This document shows positions 10,201 through 18,649 of a DNA stretch of 29,409 bases, piece after piece (position 1 is the first letter of the stretch; every line of letters starts with the position of its first letter). The notes under the pieces are model-generated. The model did no database searches. It saw only the letters and a program-made list of their open reading frames with translations, and had not been told where the DNA came from. The translations under genes and the position numbers were made by a program. This DNA is from a virus: positions 1 to 29,409 of IMG/VR virus record IMGVR_UViG_3300030329_002794. One strand, written 5' to 3'.

Positions 10201-13200
10201 CTACAAAGTCACCAACTTCTATATTATTTCCGCGAATATGATCATAACTAGTACCAGTTGTATTAACTGCTTCTCTCCAGTATTCATTACCACCACTGTT
10301 ACCCGAGTGATAATGTCCCCATTGATTATCAGAATAAGCGCTCCATTGACACCCAATACCTTGACCACCACCATTTCCAACTACTTCTGTAAATGGTCTA
10401 TCTGAAGCAGCGGTACTAGCCGTCCATTCATATATTATGCTATCAGAATCAGTATATTGAGCCACTGTTGTAGTAGAAGGATCAGGACTTATATTAGCAG
10501 AAGGGATACTAGGTACTGCAGCTACGTTTATTATATCAGCCTCTTGCTTTAACCATGAGTTATTTATTACTTTATAATCTACAACTGGAGAAGTTACTAA
10601 ATTAATTCCAAGAGGAAATAAACCTTCTAACAATAACTCTGGATTAGAACTTTCAGTTGTAGATACAAGTCCTTGTTCTATATTCTCATTAATTATTAAG
10701 TTTTCTTTAAAATGATCTGATAACGTTAAATTATAATCTTGCTTATATTGATCATACGATCCAATTAAATTCGTATATTGATTTAAATTATCTTTAAAGT
10801 AATCTTTCATACCATATTCAGATATAGGTGTCAAACCATCCATAGACAATCTTAATACAGTTCCTCTATTTTTATCTGTAAAATAAGCTCTATAAGATTC
10901 TTTAACAAAAGACTCTGGGTTTTGTGATATACCATAATCTCCGACAAATGGATTTGCGTCACCTAGAACAGCATTAGAAGCTACCACTTGATGACTACCG
11001 TCCGCATTATATAAAGCATTTTTATTTGCTGTAATACCAACAATTCTATCTTCACAAAGAGCAACTAAACTAACTCTTCTTGAAAATAATTTTTGAATAC
11101 TACCATAGGTTGGGTTTAAGTCTTTTGTAATTTTTTCCGCTGCTATAAATTGATTTAAATTGTTTATACCACTTGTGGAATTATACAGTCCAGAATATAT
11201 TAATCCATGTTTTCTATTTTCTTCTGCATAGGGCTGTTCTATTGTGCTAGATACTCTCATTCCGTTTGTAATCTTCATAGAATTAAAGTCATCTCTTACT
11301 CTATTAGATTCAACGCCATTTCCAAAAGATATACAATTGTACCAATTTAACCCTATAGGCATATTGTTACTATATTGTTCTAATTTTAACTTGTGTATAT
11401 TATATCCACTGCTCCACGATAAATTAATTCCACCAGTATTAAAATTTCTTAAAGTACCACCTGTTTTCCAACCAACAACTTTAGCAGAAACAAAACTACC
11501 GTCTTGGTTATAAATTTTTATAAATAAATCAAAAAGATCAGTTCCGATTGCATCTTCAACGTAATACCATTGATTTTGTGCTTGATGAGGATCTGGAAAA
11601 CCAGCACTATCACCAACCCATTTTCTAATGTTTGTACCATTTATTAATTGATTATAAAACGGAAACAAACCTTGTACAATTATAGTATCGTCACTCTCCC
11701 ATTCTCTTATGATAGGTAATTCACCTTCTGAAAATTTAGTTAAATCAGCATTGATCCAGCTTTCAGCGGTACTATTAGTATGTAAACTAAACATATTACC
11801 AGGTTTTGCAAATAATTCTCTATTTTTAGGGTTTAAACGAAATGGAATTGCGTTTGAAGCCTCGTAATATAAATTTAAGTCTGTACCTTCTTTAGCTTCT
11901 GTTTCAAATACAGCTGGGTTTGATTTAGTTAAATTACCTAAAATATCAGTATCCGGCTCTACAAAATCAATAAAACCTTTAGTGTCTGAATCAAGAGTTC
12001 CTGTTGGATCAAACGACGCTGCTGTTGGATCTTTATCTAGTTGTAATATATAACAAACTCTTCTATTGTCAGCTTTACCAAATTCAACTATTTTGTCCAT
12101 TAACGCTTGGGCTTGAGTAGACTCTCCTCTATTAGGAGTTGCACTTCCATAAAACGGTATTGTATCCACATCAAAAGAATCAGCCCATTCTCTAGCTTTA
12201 TCCTCTACAGATTCACCGGTTGTTTTATATTCACCTCCATCCCATTTGTATACAACGTTCCAAGAGGTATGATTGTATAATCTCTTTTTAATAACTCTTT
12301 TAATAGTATAAACCTCTTTATTCGTATCATCTCTAAATACAAATTGACTACCCTTTTTTAACATATCAACAATCCCTTGGTTAAATTGATTATTAAAACC
12401 TGGTTCCCAAGCACTGTTAGCTATAGACATATCAACAGGTTGTCTAGTATCATGGTTATTTATATGAATAGTACCTCTATCGTGAGCCCAATCCCAACCC
12501 CGTGCTAAAATATTTCCTAATCCATTTTTTAAAGCGTATCTTTTACTAGGTTTGCTATAATTTCTTAAGTTACTACTATCTATTTCTTCTCTACTCCAAT
12601 GTGTAGTGCCGTTGTGTAAATCTTCTCCACATCCAGAAAAAGATAAGTGCATAAAGTATTTTTTAGTAGAACTATTACCGTACGTATTATCTAATTTTTT
12701 ATATTGTGCCGATTCATTATGCCAAAATACAGGTACTTTTTGCCATCTTCTAATTGCGCCAGCCCCATCGTTTATAGTTCCTACGCCATTACTATCATAT
12801 ACCCGCGTTGCGTGTGGCGAATTTGTCATTGGATCAACAACTATAAAACCTTCTAAACCATTAACAACACCAGCTCCAGCTTGCGCGCCATCAGTTTGAT
12901 TACCACCATGCCACATCCTACCACAAGCGTGTGCAGATAAAGTATGGTCAGCTTGGCCAGCTTCAACGTGTAATGCATCTATAAACCATTGTTTGTGAAA
13001 TTTACCGCTTGAACCACCATGAGACCACTTGGCTGAAGTATCCATTATACCACCACTACTGTGAATAGAATCCGGATCATCGCTTGGATCTTGTCCTGCG
13101 CCATTAAAATTCAATAAAGCATTGTTAGCATAAACCCCAGCTGCGTTTTCATCATCCCTATGATAATAAGCCCCAATTGTTTCACCGGTATTTACTAAAC

Positions 13201-15382
13201 TAGGATCTAAAACAGTATCAAAAAAAGGCTCTATTAATTCTTTAGTTAATTCATTTGATTTTATTTTCACAAAAAATCTCCCTGAAAACTGTTCTAATGA
13301 TTTCTGTGTTCTTCTTTCAATTTTTACACCAAAATCATCCGCGCTTGTACACCAGTCATCAGCATCAGCTATTGGGTTAGCTAGCCTTATTCTCCAGTAA
13401 TCAGTAGGAGATCCATCGCCTACTTTTTCTACAGATGCTATTCTGTATTTTTGTGACTTTCTATCAGAACTAGTGTTAGCTGGCGCGCTAGTACTTGCTC
13501 CCCCTGAAAACATTTGAAAAAATAAATAATCATTATTATTAACAGCGTTACTCAGATCAGTTCCTTTAGCATTAGTCTCCCAAGCATCACGATTCATAGT
13601 TATAAAATTAAAACCAGGTTGTGGCGCGTGTAAACCACCAAAAAGATCAGTTGTTACAGGTGTTGTACTAGCGCTAGTATCGTCTTGAGCGGATCCAATA
13701 ATATTATAGTCATATTTTATAGCTTCTGGAGCTTGATTAGATATATCTAATATTTTAAATTTATTTTTCTTACTTACTTGATTTGATCTAGCCCCATAAG
13801 TCTTTTTCATTATCAAATAATCTTCTTCTTGTACTTTATTTCTATCTGAAGAAGGAAATGATATCCATAAAGTATCTTCTTCATTTTTATCTTCTATAAT
13901 GTTTTGATAAACTTTATCCATTAAAAGATTATGATAGTCTTCAGATGTTTCTTTTACAAAAATCTTAAAATAATCAGCCCATAAAGGCGGATACGGGTGG
14001 TCTAAATTTATAGTTAATTGATTGGATTGACTCGCGCTTAAACCATCAGTGTTTTTCCATGGTATCTTTATAGATGCCGCGCTTGATGTTTGTACAGGTG
14101 TTTCTCTACCATATTTATCACCGTAAACAATACCTAATTGATAATTTCTTTGTGATTTTATAGATGGTAAACCACCAGATTCAAAATCAATAACGTTTTC
14201 ATTTATAGTTCTTTGTTGATAATCAACACTTAAAGAAGCCATAGTTTGGCCTTCTAAAAAATTATGTCCTTGAGTATAATTACCATAAACAATTCTATTA
14301 CCTGTTACCTCTTGAGACAATGCTTTTTTAGGTACATTATCCCATGATCTTACTAGTTGATCTTCTGGAACAGCAGCGTATATATTTTCGTTGTTTACTG
14401 TATATTTTCCTTTAAAATCAGTTGTAATTCCTTGAAAAGGAGGATTGTTTGTATTCCACTCGTTATCTGTTTTCTTAATGTTAGCTATAGAATAAACTAC
14501 ATTAGTATCTTCTTCTTTATACAATATATCTATTTGAATAACGTCTTTAGGTATATAATCTGGAACAAAATCAAAGATTTCTATTTCCTTTATTCTATTT
14601 ATCATACCAGCGTTATACGGTTCATCTATAGGTAATGTAAATTCGCCAGCTTCAAATATAGTTTGTGAAAACGGTCCAAAAGGAGAATATTCTCCGTCTA
14701 TATATTTATATCTAGTAGAAAATCTTATAAATTTATTTTCAAATAAAAAGTCTTCTTCTCCCTCGTCTTCTTCGTCTTTATCGTCTGGGTTAAAACCAAT
14801 TACATTTATACTAGGCGCCTGTAGAGGACGTTTTTTAATTATAGTTATATTTTCTTCTTCTATATCACCTTCATCAACTCCATTAATTATTAATTTAGTG
14901 TGAGTTACAGAATCAACAGTTCCTTCTATACATCTATCAATATTTATTTTTCTTGGTTCATTTTCATTATCTGTCCAAAATAATAAATTATCTATTATAT
15001 TTATACCTGTTATTGTTTTATTGGGAAATTTTAATACAGCGGAATCTGTATTAGCTTTAGTGTCGACAAATACTAGAGTAGTTAAATCAGTTTTTAAAGA
15101 ATATTGTAAAATATAATCTGTACTGTTACTCTTTACAAACCAATATAAAGTATCGTCTTTTTCATTTGAAATACTACCAACACAAATAGAGTTTTCTCCT
15201 TGATTTATTATATCATCTACTCTAATATTACCTAATAAGTTTTGAGCAGTACCAACGTCTGATCCATCAGAAGTAGTAATTTGTATATTTTCTGCGTCTA
15301 TGTATTCTCCACTAGGAACAAGTCTCTCGTCAAGATCCTTGTTCATTTTGGCCTTGAAAAAACTGTTTACAATATCTGGCAT
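7202..15382 (-). CDS. Giant tail stabilization/muzzle-type protein, 2726 aa
   Basis: The N-terminus carries a signature recalled from tail stabilization proteins of crAss-like and related marine phages: KMNKDLDERLVPSGEY at 12-27, then SDGSDVGTAQNLLGN. Segments such as WISFPSSDRNKV, KILDISNQAPEAIKY and KQWFIDALH belong to the same conserved core, roughly residues 1-1350. In Crassvirales these proteins close the tail tube as part of the muzzle. The remaining half is unusually long: several beta-sandwich stretches resembling carbohydrate-binding modules occur near residues 1760-1830, 2140-2190, 2255-2320 and 2430-2500 (for example YELRFRAKGNNGG and KYKLKFDLFDVDN). A His/Trp-rich zone lies at about 785-830. 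It ends in TGA overlapping the next start. A structural role is well supported; receptor or glycan binding by the C-terminal part is inference. Confidence 0.8.
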   Translation of the reverse strand: MPDIVNSFFKAKMNKDLDERLVPSGEYIDAENIQITTSDGSDVGTAQNLLGNIRVDDIINQGENSICVGSISNEKDDTLYWFVKSNSTDYILQYSLKTDLTTLVFVDTKANTDSAVLKFPNKTITGINIIDNLLFWTDNENEPRKINIDRCIEGTVDSVTHTKLIINGVDEGDIEEENITIIKKRPLQAPSINVIGFNPDDKDEEDEGEEDFLFENKFIRFSTRYKYIDGEYSPFGPFSQTIFEAGEFTLPIDEPYNAGMINRIKEIEIFDFVPDYIPKDVIQIDILYKEEDTNVVYSIANIKKTDNEWNTNNPPFQGITTDFKGKYTVNNENIYAAVPEDQLVRSWDNVPKKALSQEVTGNRIVYGNYTQGHNFLEGQTMASLSVDYQQRTINENVIDFESGGLPSIKSQRNYQLGIVYGDKYGRETPVQTSSAASIKIPWKNTDGLSASQSNQLTINLDHPYPPLWADYFKIFVKETSEDYHNLLMDKVYQNIIEDKNEEDTLWISFPSSDRNKVQEEDYLIMKKTYGARSNQVSKKNKFKILDISNQAPEAIKYDYNIIGSAQDDTSASTTPVTTDLFGGLHAPQPGFNFITMNRDAWETNAKGTDLSNAVNNNDYLFFQMFSGGASTSAPANTSSDRKSQKYRIASVEKVGDGSPTDYWRIRLANPIADADDWCTSADDFGVKIERRTQKSLEQFSGRFFVKIKSNELTKELIEPFFDTVLDPSLVNTGETIGAYYHRDDENAAGVYANNALLNFNGAGQDPSDDPDSIHSSGGIMDTSAKWSHGGSSGKFHKQWFIDALHVEAGQADHTLSAHACGRMWHGGNQTDGAQAGAGVVNGLEGFIVVDPMTNSPHATRVYDSNGVGTINDGAGAIRRWQKVPVFWHNESAQYKKLDNTYGNSSTKKYFMHLSFSGCGEDLHNGTTHWSREEIDSSNLRNYSKPSKRYALKNGLGNILARGWDWAHDRGTIHINNHDTRQPVDMSIANSAWEPGFNNQFNQGIVDMLKKGSQFVFRDDTNKEVYTIKRVIKKRLYNHTSWNVVYKWDGGEYKTTGESVEDKAREWADSFDVDTIPFYGSATPNRGESTQAQALMDKIVEFGKADNRRVCYILQLDKDPTAASFDPTGTLDSDTKGFIDFVEPDTDILGNLTKSNPAVFETEAKEGTDLNLYYEASNAIPFRLNPKNRELFAKPGNMFSLHTNSTAESWINADLTKFSEGELPIIREWESDDTIIVQGLFPFYNQLINGTNIRKWVGDSAGFPDPHQAQNQWYYVEDAIGTDLFDLFIKIYNQDGSFVSAKVVGWKTGGTLRNFNTGGINLSWSSGYNIHKLKLEQYSNNMPIGLNWYNCISFGNGVESNRVRDDFNSMKITNGMRVSSTIEQPYAEENRKHGLIYSGLYNSTSGINNLNQFIAAEKITKDLNPTYGSIQKLFSRRVSLVALCEDRIVGITANKNALYNADGSHQVVASNAVLGDANPFVGDYGISQNPESFVKESYRAYFTDKNRGTVLRLSMDGLTPISEYGMKDYFKDNLNQYTNLIGSYDQYKQDYNLTLSDHFKENLIINENIEQGLVSTTESSNPELLLEGLFPLGINLVTSPVVDYKVINNSWLKQEADIINVAAVPSIPSANISPDPSTTTVAQYTDSDSIIYEWTASTAASDRPFTEVVGNGGGQGIGCQWSAYSDNQWGHYHSGNSGGNEYWREAVNTTGTSYDHIRGNNIEVGDFVEPMTDMLDDSILHGGVKNYWDGVNNPYVVRNSDIFNGEEIRIQFKIEPTSGSSIRPRITLWDTDTDQEVDSSLLVDVDGGAYSGITDIHDPRYVSYTPGTNTDGSAIGWQTTSTVGSQWLNGNTINSEKTYVCHFKLVDPQNPEDTARIVIKKLKVRFGTDETFSDDIRLKSIQIRKTRRLKQPLILKGENNYNVAALGWNGTNSQVIADGTTNVGNWSYLNPITDTNPGWDGLDINTIQNEVTEHVDITYNGPGNAGMPDWSRNNSNVDLDTAIVSYLSGAQYWDGVTPASADNVTYFADGIHEANGSIIKSTSTSTGVQIEQDLTALTTLNSSSISGVTNWIDGNWYQVKLHIDQTTITYNPVVVMSGVLDSDHTSFTTNTFSIPEDQNGDPINGSPLPEGYVGTWNHQGSIQFDDSNIGAGYLEVIFKHDRPAFSDKIKLTLSKNCEVEITRVEINDVTNKRIMPNAGHWSLGNENHKQLHALSPMPIVYFKDGWVTWNNAYYGNNCFWNFFNNGWNTGTTNPVESQSGYELRFRAKGNNGGFTGIMTCRILLSDDHSASDTGHGCSFEINDYGEYKVDLNFSKTDATINQGDIFLTQSGTAIGVIGQTNGIKVGDSTQSGWNNKLVFNVKNNTGPANFKIKDISLRDKTNIFSGGSINNWVFSGFDQTTDQYITWDTYNLNALFDNAPIDTSMYQELNSDFKVGDKYKLKFDLFDVDNLNPVTGKISGYLYNTNGEGFAFSDLDVEQTFEAEFIIGDDSTNDPSLLRNTLVIFVSEEYFSGRLDNFVLNRILDLPSKTVSFSEDVKGWTSFKSFTPENGLSLSNAYYTLDQGRLWRHHDNEIRNNFYDVQYNSTITTLLNHSPSQIKRYNTLAYEGTKSRVGKFTSETDAAGNVVYNSSNHNLYEDVDNDGNPLGYIAGWYVDNIDTNEQSGSVMEFIEKEGKWFNYIKGKNTTIDTSSFSFQGLGTVVNSISLDPNEPIFDNGNLIYEPITSGE

Positions 15383-15385
15383 GTG

Positions 15386-16966
15386 TTAGTGTTTTATATG
15401 TTTAGATCTACCTCTTAATATTTGAGTAATCTCTTCTAATTTTAAGTTTGATAATCTTAATTTCGCTGCTCTAGTAGCGGCAATTTTTTCTCTTTTATAT
15501 CTATTTACTAAATATTCTGGAGTATTAGCTTTGGTAGCTAAAACAGCGTGTGTTATCCATTTATACATGGCTTCTTCAGCGAATTTATGAACTTTCATCT
15601 CACCATCTGTTCCTAGACTATCACTTATATAATCTAAAATAACTGTTTTTCCTGACACTGTAGAGCTAAAGTGTATCAAACCTTTTAAAGTATCTATATA
15701 AAAAGAACCGTTATTTTGAGACATAGAAGAATCTAGTCCATATCTTCTTCCTACGTTTAAAGTATATAACTCGTCGTCATAATCCGGGATGTCAGTTTGG
15801 TTAGTCGCTGGATTGTTACCTTTATAATTTGTCCAAGTTGTAGAATCCCCATCTCTTAGCAAATCATTAGAAACACCATCAACAGTCATTGTTATATTAT
15901 CTACTTTTTGCGTGTAAGTATTAGTACCGACACTATTACTCTCAATACCATTGTCGCTTACTATTAGTAAATAAACTTCTTTATTACCATTAGCATTTAA
16001 AGGTAAATTACTAACATTTACAATTATTTGTTCTCCAGACGTCAATGTATTGTTACCAGTGCTAAACTCTATATAACTACCCAAACCATTAACCGTGTCT
16101 AAATCAAAAACGCTAGTTTGCATATTAAAACTTGGTTTAGTAGGTAACAATGGGTGTGTTCTATATGGATCGTATCCAAGCGTTGTCGAATAAGACGATC
16201 CTGCGCCTTGAGTATTTTGTCCAGTAATAGCGTTACTTAACCCTACTCTTACTACACCTATGTTTTTACCAGTAGCAGCAGCTGTAGATAATCCATCAGC
16301 ATTTAACACAGCCTCTGTTGCTTCTCCATTTATTTCGATTAATTGCCATACCGCATATTGATGACTAAAGTACTCAGAAACACCCCCAAGAGTTCTAGTA
16401 TCATAATTATTTGTAAATATCAATTGATTTAAACTATTTGTTTCTACTTTATCCGTTCCTACCGCATCTCCATTTTCATCTTTAGTCGTTTTGGCTATAG
16501 AATATTCCCAGTTAGTAGATGTTAAAGAAGAACTAAAATCAGCATTATCTATAAAAACAGTTTCTGTTTGATTATCAAAATCATATCCACCGTCTTCATA
16601 CTGCTTTATTTTAAATGGATTTGAAGTTTGCCGTATAGGATACAAAGGATGTTTTATACCAGCTCCATCACTCCAAGAAATTTTAGTATAATTTATATAA
16701 TCATGAGGAACCGTCATTGTTAAAGATGGTGGTAAGACTATTTCTTGAGATTTAACAGATTTAAATGTATCAAAAGAAAGTTCTGCTAAAGCTCTTTGAG
16801 CATGAAAGGCAACATCTATTCTTCTTGCTTTATTTATAATTTTATCTTCACCAACGTAAACAGTTATAAACTGATTAATAATATCTTCTAATGATGTAAA
16901 CTGATAATTACCAAAACTTGAAGAATCATTATAGTAACTATTTGGTGTTTGTTCTAATATTCCCAT
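15386..16966 (-). CDS. Tail ring/tail tubular-like protein, 526 aa
   Basis: The N-terminal 120 residues (GNYQFTSLEDIINQF, VGEDKIINKARRIDVAFHAQ, LPPSLTMTVPHDYINYTKI) and the C-terminal 110 residues (KFAEEAMYKWITHAVLATK, then YKREKIAATRAAKLRL) match what I recall of a ring or tail protein found next to the gp4-like connector in crAss-like and marine podovirus genomes. Between them, from about 130 to 390, is a Thr/Asn/Ser-rich beta-type insertion resembling a lectin or carbohydrate-binding fold. It begins directly after the TAG stop of the connector gene, so the two are coupled, and three bases separate its stop from the ATG of the giant tail protein. It probably forms one ring of the short tail. 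Family recognised by memory, not by search. Confidence 0.75.
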   Translation of the reverse strand: MGILEQTPNSYYNDSSSFGNYQFTSLEDIINQFITVYVGEDKIINKARRIDVAFHAQRALAELSFDTFKSVKSQEIVLPPSLTMTVPHDYINYTKISWSDGAGIKHPLYPIRQTSNPFKIKQYEDGGYDFDNQTETVFIDNADFSSSLTSTNWEYSIAKTTKDENGDAVGTDKVETNSLNQLIFTNNYDTRTLGGVSEYFSHQYAVWQLIEINGEATEAVLNADGLSTAAATGKNIGVVRVGLSNAITGQNTQGAGSSYSTTLGYDPYRTHPLLPTKPSFNMQTSVFDLDTVNGLGSYIEFSTGNNTLTSGEQIIVNVSNLPLNANGNKEVYLLIVSDNGIESNSVGTNTYTQKVDNITMTVDGVSNDLLRDGDSTTWTNYKGNNPATNQTDIPDYDDELYTLNVGRRYGLDSSMSQNNGSFYIDTLKGLIHFSSTVSGKTVILDYISDSLGTDGEMKVHKFAEEAMYKWITHAVLATKANTPEYLVNRYKREKIAATRAAKLRLSNLKLEEITQILRGRSKHIKH

Positions 16967-17704
16967 CTATTTTAGTTTTTTTGTAGTATTTTTAGTATCT
17001 TCACTTGATGCTAATTGATAAAGTCCGTCGTCTTGTATTGTTACGCCTGCTAGCGCTAAAATTTTAATTACTAATTCTGTTTCTTCCGATGGATGTAGTT
17101 CAAAATTTCTATAGTCAGCAGAGCTAGGATTAACCAAGGCTTTTTCTCCTACGACAATATAAGTCCAATTAACTTTGCGTGGTGTTCTTATATAATCTAC
17201 AGTTATATCTGGATCACCATCATGATGAAAGTGTATAAGAAGATCTTCTCCTGGAGTTCTTAACGTGTATGTAGGGCGTGAAGAAGTTGGTCTGGTTAAT
17301 GGACCTAATTGACTTTCAAAATGTTCTTTTTGACTAACTCTTTCTACATTTATCCATTTCCCTTGTCTATAAACTCTTACATTTGCAATTCTATGTAAAT
17401 CAGGTATTGCTTCTGTTAAATTGTATACATAAACCTCGTTTGGTGGATCTATATCAAATCTTGTAACTGATTGAGAATTTTCAAAACCACTTATCTTTTC
17501 GTCTAATATATTTACTATATCCGCATGCTCTGTATCGTTACCTGGTGCTCTTTTAAAAGCGTTTAAATCGTAAAAATATTGTTCAAATATATCCATTTGA
17601 GCTTGATTAGCTAATAAGTTAAATTCTTGAGGTGTTATATATCCTCTTTGCTCTTTATTTGCTAAAGCTAAAACTCTTTGATATACAGTGTCTACGTTTA
17701 CCAT
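16967..17704 (-). CDS. Head-to-tail connector, P22 gp4-like tail accessory factor
   Basis: A 245-residue protein with the helical N-terminus typical of gp4-like connectors in marine and crAss-like phages: NKEQRGYITPQEFNLLAN at 16-33, followed by QAQMDIFEQYFYDLN. A beta-rich middle (about 95-180, with YVYNLTEAIPDLHRIANVRVYRQ) leads to a helical C-terminus (about 203-235, HPSEETELVIKILALAGV). Proteins of this family bind below the portal and begin the tail tube. Length is within the normal range. It ends in TAG immediately before the next ATG, and is preceded by a 56-base gap with a strong hairpin. Confidence 0.8.
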   Translation of the reverse strand: MVNVDTVYQRVLALANKEQRGYITPQEFNLLANQAQMDIFEQYFYDLNAFKRAPGNDTEHADIVNILDEKISGFENSQSVTRFDIDPPNEVYVYNLTEAIPDLHRIANVRVYRQGKWINVERVSQKEHFESQLGPLTRPTSSRPTYTLRTPGEDLLIHFHHDGDPDITVDYIRTPRKVNWTYIVVGEKALVNPSSADYRNFELHPSEETELVIKILALAGVTIQDDGLYQLASSEDTKNTTKKLK

Positions 17705-17717
17705 AATTTCTTTTTAT

Positions 17718-17754
17718 TGTAGTTACAATCGCCCCGTAGGGCGATCGCACTACA
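17718..17754 (-). promoter_or_regulatory. Two-tier intergenic stem-loop between the auxiliary and connector genes
   Basis: The inner stem pairs 17728-17734 with 17739-17745 (7 perfect base pairs, four-base loop, five of seven GC), and an outer stem pairs 17718-17723 with 17749-17754 (6 base pairs) across an asymmetric internal loop. It lies 6 bases after the stop of the 271-residue gene and 13 bases before the connector ATG. On the transcribed strand the sequence after the stem is A-rich (AATAAAAAG), not a U-tract, so it does not look like a normal intrinsic terminator. It may be an RNA-processing, stability or translation-control element. Confidence 0.6.
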
Positions 17755-17760
17755 GTTTGA

Positions 17761-18576
17761 TTAATTATTTAATCTTTTCTCTATATTTGTGTATATTTCC
17801 ATACCTTCATCAGTTTTAAACCAAGCGGCTAAAGCTGAGTATGGATGCTCTTCATAAGGAACTGTCATTAGTTTCTTTCTGTTAGAACTCCACATAAAGT
17901 GTCTTTGATCTTGCGATAAAGCTAATATTCCAGCTTCTACAGCTTTTATACCAAAGTTTCTAAGTGTAACATTCTCATCGTGTGCTAAATCTAAGAACAA
18001 TTGAGGGTTATACTTAGCGAATATAAGTATATCACGTTTAATCTCCTTAGAACTCATCTTAGATACCCCAGAACCTAACTCTGTTCTTAATATAGCTTCC
18101 GACATATCAATATCCATGTTTCTAGCCGCTAAAATAGCATCAGCTTCTAATTCTAATTGTACCATTTCATCTTCAGCTTCTTTGACAGGTTTGTATTCAA
18201 AAAATAATTGATCTCTATCTGGATGATACAATGATAGCAATTTTTGTAAAGTTTGCTTGTTTCTAGGAACATGAAGAGCTCCGTTTCTAAATATTATATG
18301 AGATAATCTTTGGTCTCCTTTCATTTCATCTACAAAAGGAGTTATTTGATTTTCACAATATTTTAGTTCTCTTTCAAAACCTTTTTCTTCGTCAAAATAA
18401 TAAACACCAGCTGACTTAATCATGTAAGATAAAGGTCTTTTCTTTTTAGTTAGATAATAAACTTTATCTTCTATTACCCAACTATCTTTTTTTACAGTTT
18501 TTGGTACTGCAACCATTTCTTCTATCGTTTCCTCAACCTTTGTAGTTGGAGAAACATTACTTGTTTTCTTTGCCAT
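17761..18576 (-). CDS. Capsid-adjacent auxiliary structural protein, 271 aa, family unknown
   Basis: A soluble, mainly helical protein. The first 30 residues are Lys/Thr/Glu-rich; residues 30-120 have a mixed fold with YYLTKKKRPLSYMIKSAG and FRNGALHVPRNKQTLQKLLS; residues 140-235 are a helical, acidic region (ELEADAILAARNMDIDMSEA, FAKYNPQLFLDLAHDENV). I do not recognise a catalytic motif. It follows the major capsid gene and its terminator and precedes the connector, the position of an auxiliary or head-completion protein in crAss-like genomes. Because the terminator lies upstream, expression should be lower than that of capsid unless a promoter lies in the A/T-only 20-base leader, where I see no clear one. 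Confidence 0.8.
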   Translation of the reverse strand: MAKKTSNVSPTTKVEETIEEMVAVPKTVKKDSWVIEDKVYYLTKKKRPLSYMIKSAGVYYFDEEKGFERELKYCENQITPFVDEMKGDQRLSHIIFRNGALHVPRNKQTLQKLLSLYHPDRDQLFFEYKPVKEAEDEMVQLELEADAILAARNMDIDMSEAILRTELGSGVSKMSSKEIKRDILIFAKYNPQLFLDLAHDENVTLRNFGIKAVEAGILALSQDQRHFMWSSNRKKLMTVPYEEHPYSALAAWFKTDEGMEIYTNIEKRLNN

Positions 18577-18594
18577 AATATAATATATAATAAA

Positions 18595-18632
18595 ATTAAT
18601 AAAAATAAAGGGCCGAGGCCGAAGCCTCGACT
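18595..18632 (-). terminator. Intrinsic terminator after the major capsid gene
   Basis: On the minus strand a perfect 6-bp stem CGAGGC/GCCTCG (18629-18624 with 18619-18614) encloses a TTCG loop, giving the very stable C(UUCG)G tetraloop. The stem extends by a G-U and a G-C pair (18630/18613, 18631/18612). It is followed by CC and a T-rich run (TTTATTTTTATT). It begins 18 bases after the capsid stop. It is by far the most GC-rich intergenic element here and fits a rho-independent terminator that sets capsid transcript ends. Confidence 0.85.
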
Positions 18633-18649
18633 CTTTAAAATATAAATGC

